From Sphingomonas koreensis (lineage in GTDB: Bacteria > Pseudomonadota > Alphaproteobacteria > Sphingomonadales > Sphingomonadaceae): DNA of 64,000 nt. The stretch covers positions 23,615-87,614 of the forward strand of contig RCZF01000008.1 of NCBI GenBank assembly GCA_006438735.1, written 5' to 3'. A program made the translations under genes and the position numbers. Below the pieces are notes generated by a model. That model saw only the letters and a program-made list of their open reading frames with translations. It was not told the DNA's origin and did no database searches. Below, piece after piece: positions 18,339-25,494 of the stretch (its first letter is position 1; the number at the start of each line of letters is the position of its first letter).

Positions 18339-18840
18339 TTACAGCAGATCGATCGCCTCGCCGATGCTCTCGCTCGCCTGTGCCTGCAGTGCATCAAGGT
18401 CGTCCCCTATCAACGCCCGCATCTGGTGCGGGACGAACACGAGATCGACGAACTTGCCGGCTAGGGGAAGCGCCCGCTCGACAACTTCGGGCTTGTCGGC
18501 GTCGCGGCCCGCAATGGCAGCGGCGACCCGCTGCACCCCGTGCTCGCGTCCGATCCGATCGGTCGGCCGTGCGAGATCCGGCATGCGGTACGCGGTGGAA
18601 ATCACCACGCGCATCAAGGCGACGACGTCCGGCTGGAACACGTGCGTCACGATGCTCGTCCCGACCGCTTGCAGGCGATCCCGCACGGGAAGCTCGACCG
18701 ATACCTGGCCTGACGGGGCGAGCGTATGTTCGACGTTGTCACGGACAACGGCGGAGAACAGCTCCCCCTTGTTGGCGTAGCGCGCGTAGATGCTCGCCTT
18801 GCCCGCACCCGCCTCGACCGCGACCTGATCGCAACTGATC
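18339..18840 (-). pseudogene. TetR-family regulator lacking its N-terminus
   Basis: The C-terminal ~165 residues of a TetR-type repressor. What remains begins inside the helix-turn-helix (ISCDQVAVEAGAGKASIYARYANKGELFSAVV), continues through the ligand-binding domain (VGTSIVTHVFQPDVVALMRVVISTAYRMP) and reaches a normal stop. The first helix and start codon are missing. At about 18840 it meets the truncated 5' end of a LysR fragment on the opposite strand. A longer frame runs through this junction but its upstream part is the antisense of the LysR fragment. Confidence 0.75.
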
Positions 18841-19388
18841 GCCTCGAACTCGAGCTTACGCTCACCGATCGCTACGTCGATATCGTCGACGAAGCGTATG
18901 ACGCCGTTGTCCGGCTTGGGCCGATCGGAAACACGAGCCTTGCCGGACGCGAACTGATTGGTCACGCACAGATCACTTGCGCCTCGCCCGCCTATCTTGA
19001 GGCGCATGGCGCACCTCAAACACCCGACGAACTGGCCGATCACACGTGCCTCGGCTGCATGAACTGGTCGGGCAGACCCTATGCCGAGTGGCGGTTCACG
19101 CGAGACGAGCAGGTCCACCCGGTGCAAATCCGGAGCCTGTTCCAAGTCAACGATGGTCGCGTTCTGCTCGCCGCCGCGCTTGCCGGGCATTGCATCATCC
19201 TGCAACCCGAGGCGTTAGTTAGCGAAGCGATCAATGCGGGGAACCTCGTGCCGATTCTGTCAGAGTATCCGCCGCCGTCCCGACCCATGTATCTGATGTT
19301 CGCTGCGCGGCACCCGCAATTGCCGAAGTTGCGCACCTTCATCGATCAGGTCGTCACTGCCTTCGGACATCGATCCGGCGATACTTGA
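18841..19388 (+). pseudogene. LysR-family regulator lacking its DNA-binding domain
   Basis: The effector domain of a LysR-type regulator begins abruptly with LELELTLTDRYVDIVDEAYDAVVRLG. It runs through SLAGRELIGHAQITCASPAYLEAHG, DHTCLGCMNWSGRPYAEWRF, VNDGRVLLAAALAGHCIILQPE and LPKLRTFIDQVV to a stop. The winged helix-turn-helix (~90 residues) is absent and no start codon suits. The 5' end meets the equally truncated TetR fragment head to head, marking a recombination scar. Confidence 0.75.
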
Positions 19389-19579
19389 TCCGAATTCGAC
19401 GCGGGCCGTACTTCGTTTTCAGCCGAATATTGCCAGCTTCAATTCCACCTCGCGCCTCCTTGCGTCAGCCGTTGGCTTTGCGAAATTGTCCATATGCCCC
19501 AGCCTTTTACGCAGGCAGGATCATCACTCCGTCGCGCCGGGCAATCAGCCGATGAGTGTTTGTTGGACTTGGCTGGCCT
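19389..19579. other. Intergenic spacer in decayed region
   Basis: Between the LysR and hydrolase remnants nothing gene-like is visible. It belongs to the 1.8-kb stretch of broken genes (17.98-19.75 kb) that separates the fructan locus from the PYP operon. Confidence 0.4.
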
Positions 19580-19745
19580 CCGAGAAGGCCCGGCTACGGC
19601 CGGTAGTTAATGACATGGCGCAGCGACTGGCTGATGCTGGATATCTCGTGCTGTTGTCGGACCTTTTCGACCGCTACGGTGACTATGAACCCTTAGTTCC
19701 GAGAGAGGTCTTCGGAGGTGGGGCTTTCAAGGCGCCCAATCTTTC
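19580..19745 (+). pseudogene. Remnant of a dienelactone hydrolase-family protein
   Basis: A ~50-residue stretch, RPVVNDMAQRLADAGYLVLLSDLFDRYGDYEPL, matches the N-terminal part of dienelactone hydrolase-like alpha/beta hydrolases (MA-RLA-AGY-VLLPDLF-R-GPY-P). No catalytic Cys/Asp/His region follows, and the frame ends soon after. The short open frame containing it (19486-19788) is otherwise unlike the family. Interpreted as a fragment left by deletion. Confidence 0.5.
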
Positions 19746-19818
19746 AATCGTCGAATGCCATTACCAATGCTTAACGCGAGCAACATAGACCCGGCGACAC
19801 ACTCTTCTGGAGACTAGC

Positions 19819-20190
19819 GTGGTTGCAATCGCTCAACTTTCATTCGACTCGATCGACCTCGCCGCGCTCGAAGCGATGGCTGAAGACGTATGCGACGCGC
19901 TTCCCTTCGGCGTCGTCGGGGTTGATCACCAGGGAACGACGCAGGTCTATAATCGAACGGAGGCCGAGATGGCCGGCCTCGACCGGGAAAGTGTGCTCGG
20001 GTCCGGGTTCTTCGAGACCGTCGCACAATGCATGAATAACTTCATGGTTGCGCAGCGCTTCGAGGATGAACCCAGCCTCGACGAGATCATTCCCTATGTG
20101 CTCACCCTGCGGATGCGACCCACGCGGGTCCGGCTGCGGCTGCTGGCGCGGGCGGACGGGCCGCTCCGCTTCATCCTGATCGAGCGCTGA
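19819..20190 (+). CDS. pyp: Photoactive yellow protein (PYP) homologue, blue-light sensor
   Basis: 123-aa single PAS-fold protein, close to the 125 aa of Halorhodospira PYP. The three key residues fall at the same relative spacing: Tyr44 and Glu48 (VYNRTEAEMAG) and Cys71 (FFETVAQCMNN), matching Tyr42, Glu46 and Cys69, which bind p-coumarate as a thioester and hydrogen-bond its phenolate. The later RMRPTRVRLRL aligns with the family QMTPTKV segment. The family Arg52 and Thr50 are Leu54 and Ala52 here, which may tune colour or photocycle. The GTG start has GGAG seven bases upstream. It is the first gene of a four-gene coupled operon and four bases from the GGDEF gene, so light state probably controls c-di-GMP. 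Cytoplasmic. Confidence 0.87.
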   Translation: MVAIAQLSFDSIDLAALEAMAEDVCDALPFGVVGVDHQGTTQVYNRTEAEMAGLDRESVLGSGFFETVAQCMNNFMVAQRFEDEPSLDEIIPYVLTLRMRPTRVRLRLLARADGPLRFILIER

Positions 20191-20194
20191 TCGC

Positions 20195-21472
20195 ATGGAC
20201 GACGTGACCGAAGCCGAGAGCTTACTCGAGTTCCTCTACGCGGCGCCTGTCGGACTGGTCCAGATCGACATGTCGGGCGACATCGCGCTGATTAATCCCC
20301 ACGCAATGAAGCACCTGCTGCCGCTTGCCCAAGGCCGCGACCCCGGCAACCTTTTTGCGATGCTCGACCGTTGTGCCCCTGAACTTCGGAACATGCTAGA
20401 TGCCTTCGAACCGAGCCGTGGCTCGGTCTGCGACGGCCACCGAATCGTGGTCGATCTCACGCCGCCTGCTGATGGCGCCGATCCAAAGGTGCTCGCCTGC
20501 ACGGTAGTTAAGCTCGACGCAGAGCGGGCGATCGCGTGCTTGTCAGACGTGACGCTGCAGGTAGCGCAGGAACGCCGCCTCAAGCAGGCGGAGACCTGGT
20601 TCGCGTCGCTACTTAACGACGTCAACGACTATGCCGTGCTGTCGGTTACCGCGGACGGCCTGATCGACGCCGCCAACGCCTCCTGGAAGAAGCAGTCGGG
20701 GTACAGCTGCGACGCGGCGGTCGGGCGATCCATGGCCGATCTGTTCGACCGCGCAGCCGACGCGGGCGCGATTGCGGTCCGCGAGCAACTCCGCCTTGCC
20801 GCCCGCGACGGCTGGCACCTCGCCGAAGATTGGCACGAGCGGCCCGACGGCTCTAGATACTGGTGCCAGCGACTGCTTGCCGCACGGACAGCAGCCGAGG
20901 GCGCGCTTACCGGCTACACGCTCGTGCTTCGCGATGTCCGCCGCGAATCGCATGACGCGCACGACCTACGCCGCCTGCTGACTGAGGATCATCTCACGGG
21001 CGCCGCCAATCGGGCGAGGTTCCAGCACGTGCTGGACCGCGAGCTGAAGACGCGGCGCGAGACCGGAGCGCCGCTGTCGCTTCTGATGATCGATCTCGAT
21101 CATTTCAAGCAGGTAAACGACGACTATGGCCATCTCGCGGGAGACGCCGTGCTGCGCGGGTTCGCCGATACCGTAGCCGCCGCGCTAAGACCGACCGATC
21201 TGCTTGCGCGGCTGGGCGGCGAGGAGTTCGCCGTCCTGCTGCCGGCGACGCCGTTAGAGGAGGCGCGCTCCATCGCGAACGGGCTTCGAAGGCTGATCGA
21301 AAACATGCGGACGGTCTCGGGACCGCACCGGATCGCGGTCACTGCCAGCTTCGGCTGCGCGTCTGCGTCGGGGCAGGACGTGCTCGCGCGCGCGGACGAG
21401 GCGCTGTACGTGGCAAAGCGAAGCGGCCGAAATCGCGTCCAGACATGTGCCTCAACCGCGATAGCCGCATGA
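20195..21472 (+). CDS. PAS-PAS-GGDEF diguanylate cyclase
   Basis: 425-aa cytoplasmic protein making c-di-GMP from two GTP. Residues ~5-115 look like a degenerate PAS (LLEFLYAAPVGLVQIDMSGDIALIN), and ~128-250 a PAS/PAC (FASLLNDVNDYAVLSVTADGLIDAANASWKKQSGY, ending YTLVLRDVRRE). The GGDEF domain starts near 266 (DHLTGAANRARF, LMIDLDHFKQVNDDYGH). The active site is GGEEF at 341-345, and an RxxD inhibitory site (RPTD) sits at 332-335, exactly five residues before it, so product feedback is expected. No membrane segment. It lies four bases after PYP and overlaps the ligase gene by four bases. PYP may act on it through the first PAS domain (inference). Confidence 0.92.
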   Translation: MDDVTEAESLLEFLYAAPVGLVQIDMSGDIALINPHAMKHLLPLAQGRDPGNLFAMLDRCAPELRNMLDAFEPSRGSVCDGHRIVVDLTPPADGADPKVLACTVVKLDAERAIACLSDVTLQVAQERRLKQAETWFASLLNDVNDYAVLSVTADGLIDAANASWKKQSGYSCDAAVGRSMADLFDRAADAGAIAVREQLRLAARDGWHLAEDWHERPDGSRYWCQRLLAARTAAEGALTGYTLVLRDVRRESHDAHDLRRLLTEDHLTGAANRARFQHVLDRELKTRRETGAPLSLLMIDLDHFKQVNDDYGHLAGDAVLRGFADTVAAALRPTDLLARLGGEEFAVLLPATPLEEARSIANGLRRLIENMRTVSGPHRIAVTASFGCASASGQDVLARADEALYVAKRSGRNRVQTCASTAIAA

Positions 21473-22656
21473 CCAACTCGATCTGCGTCGCAGCGCTGCG
21501 ATCGCTCATATCGAGCGTTGTCGTCGAGGAGATCGCAAGGCTGCGCGGCCCGGGCGGGCTGCCGGTGCCCACGCTCGCGGCCGCAGCCAAGAACGATGCG
21601 ACCTTCGACGAGGCCGGGCTGGGCATCGACTCGCTGGAGCAGATGGGCGTGCGGTCCGCGCTGGCCGAGATGTTCGCCATAGAGCCATTTTCTTCCAAGC
21701 GCGACGACGCTCGCGCGACGAGTGTCGCGGAGTGGGCGGAGTTCGTGATCGACCATTGGCAGTATTGCGAGCCCGCGCTTTGGCTGCGATCGTCTGGCAC
21801 TACCGGTACCTCCAAGCTCTGCCGTCACCTGCTCGCCGATCTGCTCGATGAGGCAAGACATTTCAGCGCGGTCGTTGGCTCGCGCCGTCGCGTGCTCGCG
21901 CTCGTCCCGGGTGAACACATATACGGACTGATCTGGACGATCCTGCTGCCCACAGTCGCGGATCTGCCAGTCTTCAGAACGACCGGCGTGGATGGGATCC
22001 CTCTTGCGCCCGGCGACCTCGCGATCGCCGCGCCGGACCATTGGCGCAGCCTCGTGCGCGCCGGCGCCCTAATTCCACCGGACGTAACTGGCGTGAACGC
22101 AGCCGGCCCGCTGGCAGACGCCGACAAGCGCAAGCTGCTGGATGCGGGCTTGGCCCGGATGCTCGACGTCTATGGGTCGTCGGAGACTGGGGGCATCGGC
22201 ATGCGTGAAGCCTTGTGCAGCGACTACACGCTGCTCCCACGCTGGCGGTTCGCGCCGCCTGCCGACGGGGCCAGCGAGGAAAAACACTCGATCGTTTCGA
22301 AGGATGGCTCAGTGGTCGCCTTGCCGGATACCGTCGTGGTAAACGACGCGGGCTTCAGGCTCGGCGTCCGGCGCGACGGCGCGGTCCAAGTGGGCGGCCG
22401 CAACGTTGACCCAACCGTAGTGGCGAACGCTCTTCTTGGACACCCGATGGTGTGCGACGTCGCGATACGGCTTGGCGACACCGGTCGGCTCAAGGCGTTC
22501 GTCGTGCCCAAGGGTCGCCCGGACGGAGACAAACTTATCGGTGAGCTAGCTGCGCAGGCCGCGGCCCGCCTGCCAGCCTACTCGCGTCCAGTCGCATACC
22601 GGCTGGGCTTGAAAGTGCCCCGCAATGCCATGGGTAAATTGGAGGACTGGACGTGA
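21469..22656 (+). CDS. Compact coumarate ligase-like adenylating enzyme with ACP-like N-terminus
   Basis: 395-aa member of the adenylate-forming superfamily, shorter than 4-coumarate:CoA ligases (~550 aa). Core motifs: A3 SSGTTGTSK, A5 DVYGSSETGG, an A8-like VGGRNVD, and A10 PRNAMGKL with the catalytic Lys. Residues ~8-85 instead resemble an acyl carrier protein (FDEAGLGIDSLEQMGVRSALAEMF), with Ser55 in the DSL motif as possible phosphopantetheine site. The ATG at 21469 overlaps the cyclase stop (ATGA). PYP operons elsewhere carry a p-coumarate:CoA ligase that activates the chromophore; this is the likely role here. No tyrosine ammonia-lyase gene is adjacent. An unrelated aryl-acid ligase cannot be excluded. 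Confidence 0.78.
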   Translation: MTNSICVAALRSLISSVVVEEIARLRGPGGLPVPTLAAAAKNDATFDEAGLGIDSLEQMGVRSALAEMFAIEPFSSKRDDARATSVAEWAEFVIDHWQYCEPALWLRSSGTTGTSKLCRHLLADLLDEARHFSAVVGSRRRVLALVPGEHIYGLIWTILLPTVADLPVFRTTGVDGIPLAPGDLAIAAPDHWRSLVRAGALIPPDVTGVNAAGPLADADKRKLLDAGLARMLDVYGSSETGGIGMREALCSDYTLLPRWRFAPPADGASEEKHSIVSKDGSVVALPDTVVVNDAGFRLGVRRDGAVQVGGRNVDPTVVANALLGHPMVCDVAIRLGDTGRLKAFVVPKGRPDGDKLIGELAAQAAARLPAYSRPVAYRLGLKVPRNAMGKLEDWT

Positions 22657-23441
22657 GTTTCATGGCCCCCGTGAAGGAATCCTTTCGTTCCGAGCCGTCG
22701 TCCCGCATCTGCCATGGATGCAAGGACGGGTTGGGACTCCCGTTCGACTTCACGATGGCATTCCAGCCGATCGTCGACGTCCGTACCAGACGGGTGTGGG
22801 CTTACGAGGCGCTCGTGCGCGGTACCGCTGGCGAGGGCGCTGCGACGATCCTGGAAATGGTCGAGGGCAACGCAGTCTACGGCTTCGACCAGGCCTGTCG
22901 GGTAAAGGCGGTCGAACTGGCCGGCAAGCTCTTCCCGGCAGACGACGACACCAGGCTGTCGATCAACTTCATGCCGAACGCGGTGTATCAGCCCGACGCC
23001 TGCATCCGCGCGACATTGAACGCAGCGCGACGCGCAAATTTCCGGCAGGATCGGCTGATGTTCGAATTCACCGAGACCGAGAAGATGCGCGACACGGCGC
23101 ACGTACGGAACATCGTAGACGCCTATCGCCGGCGGGGGTTCACGACCGCGATCGACGATTTTGGTGCGGGCTATGCCGGGCTAGGACTTCTCGCCGAAAT
23201 GCAACCCGACGTCATCAAGCTCGACATGGCGATCATTCGAGACATCGACACGAGCGCTGCGAAGCGCGCGATAGTTGCGGCGATAGTGAAAATGGCGGCA
23301 GACCTCGGCATCACAGTGGTGGGCGAGGGCGTCGAGACGCACGAAGAACTGGAAACGATCGTCTCGCTCGGCATCCGCCTCTGCCAGGGCTACCTGCTCG
23401 CCCGGCCTTCCCTGGAGGCGCTGCCGTTACCTTGCTGGTGA
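22653..23441 (+). CDS. EAL-domain c-di-GMP phosphodiesterase
   Basis: 262-aa stand-alone EAL protein that hydrolyses c-di-GMP. Catalytic and metal-binding motifs are complete: EALVRG (Glu52), SINFMPNA, FEFTETEKM, AIDDFGAGYAGL, IKLDM, VGEGVET and CQGYLLARP. A short N-terminal segment has two Cys (ICHGC). The GTG start overlaps the ligase stop by four bases (GTGA), so it is the fourth coupled gene of the PYP operon. It opposes the GGDEF protein made from the same message. No sensory domain is fused, so regulation must come from partners or from expression level. Confidence 0.92.
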   Translation: MSFMAPVKESFRSEPSSRICHGCKDGLGLPFDFTMAFQPIVDVRTRRVWAYEALVRGTAGEGAATILEMVEGNAVYGFDQACRVKAVELAGKLFPADDDTRLSINFMPNAVYQPDACIRATLNAARRANFRQDRLMFEFTETEKMRDTAHVRNIVDAYRRRGFTTAIDDFGAGYAGLGLLAEMQPDVIKLDMAIIRDIDTSAAKRAIVAAIVKMAADLGITVVGEGVETHEELETIVSLGIRLCQGYLLARPSLEALPLPCW

Positions 23442-23707
23442 GACAGTTCCTGGGAAACGTAAGGCCATAAACGCTGGACTGCGCCGATCGCCGGATCGAA
23501 CGTCGGGCCCCGCCGTCACGCGGTCGTGCTCGAGGCACACCGATACTTCAATCATGTTCCTGCGGGCGGCGCTAGCGCCTCGATCGCAAAAGGCTCGGTA
23601 ATCATCTCCATACCGCGGTCCGTATCTATCGCCAGATGTTCCATTATTGAGCCTGACCAACGCGGTGCCATGCGCGTAAATGTGATACCCGCCCTACGGC
23701 TTGTCGC

Positions 23708-24145
23708 TCAGAACCTATCGACGCTCGTCGCCGCAGCCCTGGCAATGAGCGTCCGCATTCTGGTCACCAGGGACGCCGCGTCATAGGGCTTGCTCTCGAC
23801 CGGCCCGATCTCGCACAGTTTCTCGCCAAGATCGGCGGTTCGCGCGTTGCCGGACGTCAGGATGATCGGAAGGCCGGGGCGGTTTGCCCGCACCCAGTGC
23901 GCTAGACCGAAGCCGTCCATGTCACCGGGCATCTGAACGTCAGAGAACACCAGATCGATCGGGGCGGCCTCGACCTGAAGCAACGCTATCGCCTCGGCAG
24001 CGTCGGCTGCTTCCATAACATGATAGCCACAATCTCGCAGATAGTCGGCGATCACGAAGCGAATCAGCACCTCGTCCTCGACCACCAATATGCAGTGCGG
24101 TGCTTCCTCTAGCTGGGTCACCGAACGGGCCTGGAAATCAGTCAT
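23708..24145 (-). CDS. CheY-like single-domain response regulator
   Basis: 145-aa receiver domain with no output domain. The acidic pocket is VVEDE, the phospho-acceptor Asp lies in VFSDVQMPG, and the conserved Thr/Ser and Lys are in ILTSG and ESKPYD. It is transcribed toward the EAL gene, 266 bases away, with no gene between. Histidine kinase not seen in the window. Possibly part of the same signalling island, but the opposite orientation means independent transcription. Confidence 0.88.
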   Translation of the reverse strand: MTDFQARSVTQLEEAPHCILVVEDEVLIRFVIADYLRDCGYHVMEAADAAEAIALLQVEAAPIDLVFSDVQMPGDMDGFGLAHWVRANRPGLPIILTSGNARTADLGEKLCEIGPVESKPYDAASLVTRMRTLIARAAATSVDRF

Positions 24146-24202
24146 GCGGTGAAAATACCTATGGTTCAGGCGAGTTCCCAGGACCGTGACGCTTTTATTG
24201 TA

Positions 24203-24622
24203 CTATTGTATCCGCGCCACAGGTAAGAGCGAGCGGTAGCGATCCTGCCCGGCCGGCGCGAGTCCAGCCAAAAACGCGTCCTGGAACGCGCGCCATGCCG
24301 CGCGTGGATCGGACAGCGCCATGCTCCCGATCCGCTCGTTCATTACCCCAAAACGCAGGATATCACTCGAATTGGGGCGCTTGGGCTTCGCCAAATACAC
24401 GTCGAACGCGTCCGCAATCACCGCACGTGTCAACACGACCCGCGGCCCGAACATTAATTCCTCGCGCAACGCCCGCTCGCACTCCGCCATCAAGTGCCGC
24501 GCCGCATCCTCGTCGGTGGTTCCGGTGCTGAACTCGGCAACATCGATGAATCGATCGCCCAAGGTGACGGTACCCCGAACGTACCATTTGCCCGCGCTTC
24601 CGCGCCGCCTGATGGTGAGCAT
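24203..24622 (-). pseudogene. N-terminal fragment of a tyrosine integrase beside tRNA-Val
   Basis: 139 aa carrying the N-terminal arm/core-binding part of an island integrase: MLTIRRRGSAGKWYVRGTV, then AEFSTGTTDEDAARHLMAECERALREEL and AWRAFQDAFLAGLAPAGQDRYRSLL. It ends after only six more residues at a TAG. The catalytic domain (Arg, HxxR, Tyr) is missing. The ATG at 24620-24622 was chosen because upstream codons read through the tRNA terminator. Orientation and position, 242 bases from the 3' end of tRNA-Val, are typical of tRNA-integrating islands. A C-terminal integrase fragment on the same strand is at 4006-4251. Confidence 0.75.
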
Positions 24623-24823
24623 GTCACAGCCCCCCGCAAGCGTTGGCCGCGCGGTGCCGCGCCTGACCCTAAAACTTGTTGCCGAGGAGATCGGGAGGTC
24701 CCCCCGGCTCGCAACCTGTGCCCACTCCGTGCCCACTGGGTGCCCAACGGAAGTGGCAAAAAGAGGCATTCCGTGCCCGCTCTCTGCCCAAATTGGCCGG
24801 TCTGTTCCGGTGGATAAGGAAAA

Positions 24824-24861
24824 TAAAAACCCCGCCAACCCATTGGGTTGACAGGGTTTTT
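24824..24861 (-). terminator. Rho-independent terminator of tRNA-Val
   Basis: Directly downstream of the tRNA on the minus strand: an inverted repeat (AACCC...CAACCC, loop AAT, GGGTTG...GGGGTT) followed by a run of T. Confidence 0.75.
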
Positions 24862-24863
24862 AA

Positions 24864-24938
24864 TGGTGGGCGTGGCAAGGATTGAACTTGCGACCCCTGC
24901 GATGTCAACACAGTGCTCTACCACTGAGCTACACGCCC
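24864..24938 (-). tRNA. tRNA-Val (anticodon GAC)
   Basis: 75 bases including an encoded CCA. Acceptor arms GGGCGTG/CACGCCC pair, the D arm GCTC/GAGC and T arm GCAAG/CTTGC pair with loop TTCAATC, and the anticodon stem CTGTG/CGCAG holds the loop TTGACAT, giving anticodon GAC (Val codons GUC/GUU). The 3' end faces the integrase fragment, so this is the probable attachment site of an island. I found no second copy of its 3' end in the window. Confidence 0.93.
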
Positions 24939-24997
24939 ACGCGGATCGCGGCTGTAGCCGGGGATGCGCGGCCTTGCAAGGCCGCAGGCGCGCTAAT

Positions 24998-25375
24998 TCA
25001 CTTGCCGCCAGACAGGCTTTCCACGCCGAACATGCGATCGACCTCGAGCACCAGATCGCGCAGGTGGAACGGCTTGGAGAGCACGCGCGCCTGCGGCATC
25101 GTCTTGCCGGCTTTCAGCGTCACCGCGGCAAAACCGGTGATGAACATCACCCTCATGTCGGGCGCCATCTCGCTGGCGCGCTGGGCGAGCTCTATGCCGT
25201 CCATCTCAGGCATCACGATATCGGTCAGCAGCAGATCGAAATGCTCGGTTTCGAGCAGCGGGATCGCCGCGGTGCCGCGATCGACCGCGCTGATCGCATA
25301 GCCCGATCGCTCCAGCGCGCGCGCCAGATATTCGCGCATCACCTGGTCGTCTTCGGCCAGCAAAATCCTGATCAT
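24998..25375 (-). CDS. cpdR: Cell-cycle response regulator CpdR-like
   Basis: 125-aa stand-alone receiver domain: LLAEDDQVMREYLARALERSGY, phospho-acceptor in LLLTDIVMPEMDG, then MFITGFAAV and VLSKPFHLRDLV. In alphaproteobacteria CpdR, when unphosphorylated, recruits substrates to ClpXP at the pole. The ATG at 25373-25375 is preferred to a TTG one codon upstream. It sits just outside the tRNA-Val boundary, in conserved chromosome. Confidence 0.85.
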   Translation of the reverse strand: MIRILLAEDDQVMREYLARALERSGYAISAVDRGTAAIPLLETEHFDLLLTDIVMPEMDGIELAQRASEMAPDMRVMFITGFAAVTLKAGKTMPQARVLSKPFHLRDLVLEVDRMFGVESLSGGK

Positions 25376-25494
25376 CAAACCCCGCCCCGTGCTCGTAGCA
25401 ACACTATGCCGGGCGCCGTTAAGAAATTCCAGCGATCAGGTGCGGAAAATCGCGGGATTGTGGGACACCATGCCCTGGCCTAGGCTCTGCCCGG

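Noticed and set aside
18726..18840. Start of a longer LysR-containing frame
   Set aside because: The segment before 18841 is antisense to the TetR fragment; only the part after the junction resembles LysR.
24623..24838. N-terminal extension of the integrase fragment
   Set aside because: The extension would translate the tRNA terminator and shows no homology; ATG at 24620-24622 begins the recognisable domain.
1..24863. Second attachment site copying the tRNA-Val 3' end
   Set aside because: I scanned for the GGCGTGGCAAGG core to the left of the tRNA and did not see a copy. A full search is needed; the other end may lie outside the window.
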